Source of the DNA: Candidatus Yonathbacteria bacterium | GTDB lineage: Bacteria; Patescibacteriota; Minisyncoccia; Phycocordibacterales; UBA1550 | Direction: 5' to 3' | NCBI GenBank assembly: GCA_016215205.1 | Contig: JACRKU010000003.1 | Span: forward strand, 1 to 33,858 | Length of the DNA stretch: 33,858 nucleotides | Shown: positions 31,601-33,858 of the stretch, piece after piece | Numbering within the stretch: the stretch's first letter is position 1 | Layout: every line of letters starts with the position of its first letter | Notes under the pieces: model-generated | Seen by the model: the letters and a program-made list of their open reading frames with translations, nothing else | Database searches by the model: none | What the model was told of the DNA's origin: nothing | Made by a program: the position numbers and the translations under genes

Positions 31601-32103
31601 TCATAAAGCGTTTTGAACGCCCACCACACGCTCTCGGTGTAATTTGCGTCCATCGTGCTGTATGAATGCTCCATATCAATCCACCTGCCGATGCGTGGAA
31701 TCATTTTTTTCCATTCAGTATCATAACGATAGACCGAACTGCGGGCCGCCTCGTTAAATTTTTCAACACCATAGGCCTCGATATCTTTTTTATGCCCGAG
31801 CCCAAGTTCCTTCTCGATTAAATTTTCAATGGGGAGTCCGTGGCAATCCCAACCCCACACGCGACGCACATAGCGCCCGCGCATCGTTTGGTATCGCGGA
31901 ATTGCGTCTTTTATGGTGCTGGCTAGAATATGTCCGTAGTGCGGAAGCCCCGTCGCAAAGGGCGGACCGTCGTAAAAAATAAATTCCTCGCCGCCTTTCG
32001 TTTGCTCAAGCGATTTTTCAAAAATATGCGCCGACTGCCAGCGCGCAAGGGTTTCCTCCTCGCGTTTTGCGATATCCGAGAGTTTTCGCTCTGGTTTATT
32101 CAT
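28627..32103 (-). CDS. ileS: isoleucyl-tRNA synthetase with inserted histidine-phosphatase domain
   Basis: 1,158 residues in one frame. Class I signatures: HYGH (residues 55-58) and KMSKS (806-810), plus the editing/CP1 domain (AWTTTPWTLPGNVAL). The CP metal-binding region is present but interrupted: WECGECGE (C478, C481), then about 190 residues forming a histidine phosphatase (branch 1, phosphoglycerate-mutase-like), then SCTCGGRMSR (C717, C719). The phosphatase has MRHGEAESN (R508, H509), SPFVRAKQT (R562), VKEIDTGVF (Glu) and VTHEYP (H652), so the catalytic residues are complete. The C-terminus carries the anticodon-binding domain. Apart from the insert it follows the normal bacterial IleRS layout. 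It is co-transcribed with argS and recO. Confidence 0.96.
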   Translation of the reverse strand: MNKPERKLSDIAKREEETLARWQSAHIFEKSLEQTKGGEEFIFYDGPPFATGLPHYGHILASTIKDAIPRYQTMRGRYVRRVWGWDCHGLPIENLIEKELGLGHKKDIEAYGVEKFNEAARSSVYRYDTEWKKMIPRIGRWIDMEHSYSTMDANYTESVWWAFKTLYEKGLVYQGFKSMHICPRCETTLSNNEIALGYKDITDISVTVKFELAKDPGIYILAWTTTPWTLPGNVALAVNPDEEYAKVAMGDEQYILAAARVETVFAGKEHTVLERITGAGLIGTEYKPVFDYYASQGTLPNRENGWKIYGAEFVTMESGTGVVHIAPAFGEDDMALGARENLPFVQHVGMDGTMKKEVRDFAGVSVKPKAEEKDGHQATDILIIKHLAVTGALFSKEKIIHAYPHCWRCDTPLLNYAAQSWFVKVPALKDNLLSENAGTSWVPKNMKDGRFGKWLEGARDWAISRSRFWGAPIPVWECGECGERKVLGSRAELAEHTKKSGNKYIVMRHGEAESNARGIVSSKIDGSASYSLTEKGRVSAEKAGKKLLEEEIDIIITSPFVRAKQTAEIVAGVIGFDTRKIIVDERVKEIDTGVFDGKPIALYRGHFASVAEKITKRPNGGENLLDVKRRVMDLVSQLENEYKGKTILIVTHEYPVWMVASGSRGATAPESASMRGDREDFIATGEVLDIDYAPFPHNADFEFDLHLPYIDTVEVSCTCGGRMSRVPYVFDCWFESGSMPYAQFHYPFENKELFEKNFPANFIAEGVDQTRGWFYSLMVLSVGLFGKAPFKNVIVNGMVLAEDGQKMSKSRKNYPDPQDILNQYGADAMRYYMLASPIVHAEDLAFSGRGADEVVKKFIMRLSNVLSFYELYKKDGGTAAGAPNILDQWILARLAEITLEMSQSFDAYELDRAVKPLSLFVDDLSTWYLRRSRDRFKSENENDRASALATTHTVLIEFSKLLAPVMPFLADHIYLRAGGEKESVHLEKWPSSTEPDKQILKYMAIARNAVSLALEVRAKAGIKVRQPLARLTIKDSSLKDKDGYISLIEDEINVKEVSFDGAIPEDVILDTNITSKLKREGQFRDLLRSIQELRKEIKLDPSDIVTLHIKTTDEGRDIVREFMDELKKTALVHEVVFGEAPGEAIDINGISFAFFLKK

Positions 32104-32143
32104 ATTCTCTCAGAATACCAGATGTGGGGCACACGCGCAAAAA

Positions 32144-33715
32144 CTACATTCTATCCGGAGAATGTATGCCGAGAAGAGCGAGGGTCTCTGCGAGGGTCTC
32201 TTTTGCGCGAATGGCGAGAGCGAGCGCGGCAGTGTTCACGCCGTCGTCGTTTATTATACGCACATCGCGATAAAAAGCATTGGCGGATATGGCAAGCATC
32301 GTTGCGTAACTCGTAAGCGCCTGCACCGCGTATTCGCGGGCGACATGCATTACCACTTCGGGAAATTCAGTAATTTTTGAAGCAAGGGCTCGAGCGGATG
32401 GAATTTGAACAACATCTGCAAATTTATTCGTGCGGCCTTCTTTCACACCTCGCACTTTTTCCACGATTGAAACTAAGCGCGCATGCGCGTATTGCGCGTA
32501 GTACACAGGATTTTTTTCTGATTGCTCTCGCGCAAGCGCCATATCAAATGTCATTTGTGTCGAGAGCGCTTTCTCATTGAAAAACCATCTCACGATGTCG
32601 ATTCCGAATTCTTCCACAAGGTCGCGGAGCGAAACAACATTCCCTGCGCGCTTGGACATTTTTTTTGAAACGCCGCCATCTGAGAGCGATACGAGCTGTG
32701 CGATAAATACGATGGGTTGGTCAGCAGGGCGAAGCGATTTCGGCCAGCCGAGCATTTTCCCGACCGCTTGCATTCTTTTGACATGCCCATGGTGGTCCGC
32801 CCCCCACACGTCGATGACAGTTTGAAATCCGCGATCAAATTTATTTTGATGATAAGCAATGTCTGCTACGAAGTAGGTCATAGTGCCATCAGAGCGTACT
32901 ACCACACGGTCTTCGTCGTCGCCGTATTCCGTGGTCTTCAACCACACTGCTCCATCTTTTTCGTACGTAAGATTTTTTTCTTTAAGAAGCTCGAGTATCT
33001 TATCGTTTGCCCCGCTCGCGCGAAGCTCTTTGTCTTCGGAATACCACACGTCAAAATGCACACCCAAACCTTCTTCTATAAACTTGCGGTTACTTGCTTG
33101 TATCGCGCTCGCGAGTTTCGCACCAGCTTCCTCTTCGGAATTCCCTGAAAAATCGAGAGCGCGCATTTTTTCTTCGAGCTCCGGAGTTTTGTACTGTTCC
33201 CCTGTTCCAAGTGCCGTCTTGCCGAGCTCGCGAATCTGATTGCTCTCACGCGAGTCGTTAATATAAAATTCGCGCGTCACGTTCGCACCAGCTAAAGCAA
33301 GCACGCGTGCAAGCGTGTCGCCAAAAAATGCAGAGCGTCCGTGTCCGATGTGGAGCTCGCCTGTTGGATTTGTTGAAATAAATTCAATATTCACCATCTC
33401 TCCCGTTTTTACAAAGTCCCGGACTTTGTAAGTTGCTTGTTCGAGCGCGCTGTCTGAAAGGAAAAAGTTTATAAACCCCGCGCCGGCAACTTCAATTTTT
33501 TCAATATCACCTGACGAGGTTTCAAGAATTTTTTCAACAAGTTTTCCCGCAAACTCGCGCGGTGAAACGCTGATTTTTTTGCCGTACACCAAAGCAGCAT
33601 TTGTTGAATAGTCGCCGTGCAATGAATCCGCTGGGCGCTCAAGCGCGACCTCTGGCGACACAACCCCCATTGCCTCGAGCGCCTCGATAATTACTAATTC
33701 GATTCTTTCTTTCAT
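32144..33715 (-). CDS. argS: arginyl-tRNA synthetase
   Basis: 523 residues. Class I: NPTGELHIGHGRSAFFGD with HIGH at about 122-125, KKMSKRAGNVVSL (KMSK-type loop), the N-terminal additional domain (1-90, SLHGDYSTNAALV), and a C-terminal DALR-type anticodon-binding helix bundle (FPEVVMHVAREYAVQALTSYATML). First gene of the operon visible here; the 40 bases to ileS suggest co-transcription. No Shine-Dalgarno closer than GGGGAAC (about 14 bases upstream) is visible. Confidence 0.97.
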   Translation of the reverse strand: MKERIELVIIEALEAMGVVSPEVALERPADSLHGDYSTNAALVYGKKISVSPREFAGKLVEKILETSSGDIEKIEVAGAGFINFFLSDSALEQATYKVRDFVKTGEMVNIEFISTNPTGELHIGHGRSAFFGDTLARVLALAGANVTREFYINDSRESNQIRELGKTALGTGEQYKTPELEEKMRALDFSGNSEEEAGAKLASAIQASNRKFIEEGLGVHFDVWYSEDKELRASGANDKILELLKEKNLTYEKDGAVWLKTTEYGDDEDRVVVRSDGTMTYFVADIAYHQNKFDRGFQTVIDVWGADHHGHVKRMQAVGKMLGWPKSLRPADQPIVFIAQLVSLSDGGVSKKMSKRAGNVVSLRDLVEEFGIDIVRWFFNEKALSTQMTFDMALAREQSEKNPVYYAQYAHARLVSIVEKVRGVKEGRTNKFADVVQIPSARALASKITEFPEVVMHVAREYAVQALTSYATMLAISANAFYRDVRIINDDGVNTAALALAIRAKETLAETLALLGIHSPDRM

Positions 33716-33858
33716 AATAAAATAAAGGTTCCCCGCGGCAAGCCGACGGTGTATTGTCGGAGCTCGCTTTTCATTCAGCAGAATGACTCTTGGAGTATTC
33801 GCACTTTCTCACCGCAAGCGGTGAGATATTAAACCTATATTAACTCCTCGGCTCGAAA
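33716..33858 (-). promoter_or_regulatory. argS upstream region with hairpins
   Basis: 143 bases to the window edge. A perfect hairpin TCTCACCGC-AA-GCGGTGAGA spans 33807-33826, and CCGAC/GTCGG pairs at about 33744-33762 nearer the gene. No T-box or clear promoter is seen; the promoter may lie beyond the window. Confidence 0.4.

Noticed and set aside
1-33858. CRISPR arrays, prophage or integrative elements.
   Set aside because: No regularly spaced direct repeats, integrase or phage structural genes are seen; the only mobile gene is the RAYT.

Overview
The window looks like a piece of a small-genome ultrasmall bacterium of the Candidate Phyla Radiation (Patescibacteria, most likely a Parcubacteria lineage). 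The clues are a divergent EF-P loop, a short RecO, an S-layer-like protein with a peptidoglycan-binding N-terminus, lamin-tail/beta-helix surface proteins, a REP-associated tyrosine transposase, and tightly packed genes with few Shine-Dalgarno sequences. TGA behaves as an ordinary stop codon (for example in metG), so there is no sign of the recoding seen in Gracilibacteria. No metabolic pathway genes are present.

Layout. 1-106 is the 5' end of a 23S rRNA gene on the minus strand. It has its own strong promoter and a structured 460-nt leader, and no 16S gene lies upstream. 631-2215 holds a TM-helix (MscS-family-like) membrane protein and a winged-helix/nucleotidyltransferase-like protein. 2477-3582 is the rplJ-rplL operon with its leader. 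3756-7386 is a two-gene surface/secreted operon whose large gene (hydrolase, lamin-tail domain, beta-helix) is split by a frameshift. 7453-8227 is a RAYT transposase gene bounded by inverted REP-like palindromes. 8404-12293 is a giant S-layer-like gene with a 418-nt hairpin-rich leader. 12428-13231 is a helix-turn-helix regulator gene carrying many copies of a TGTCC motif. It is divergent from ftsK, Ig-like membrane protein and recA (13384-17095), followed by efp (17206-17775).

The right half is almost all minus strand: rpsF-ssb-rpsR (17963-19405); a four-gene run of M16 peptidase, AI-2E-type permease, metG and tatD (19482-24244); and a six-gene run of argS, ileS, recO, a surface membrane protein, glyS and a small membrane protein (24329-33715). 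IleS is unusual: a complete histidine-phosphatase domain is inserted between the two halves of its metal-binding region.

The genes cover translation (23S, L10, L7/L12, S6, S18, EF-P and four aminoacyl-tRNA synthetases), DNA maintenance (FtsK, RecA, RecO, SSB, TatD) and the cell envelope. Several promoters place the -10 box about 5-15 bases before the start codon, implying nearly leaderless mRNAs, whereas the S-layer, rplJ and 23S units have long structured leaders. The most notable observations are the IleRS-phosphatase fusion, the TGTCC motif cluster in the regulator gene, a shared AGTTATCCACA element upstream of three envelope-gene promoters, the S-layer leader, and the stand-alone 23S transcription unit.
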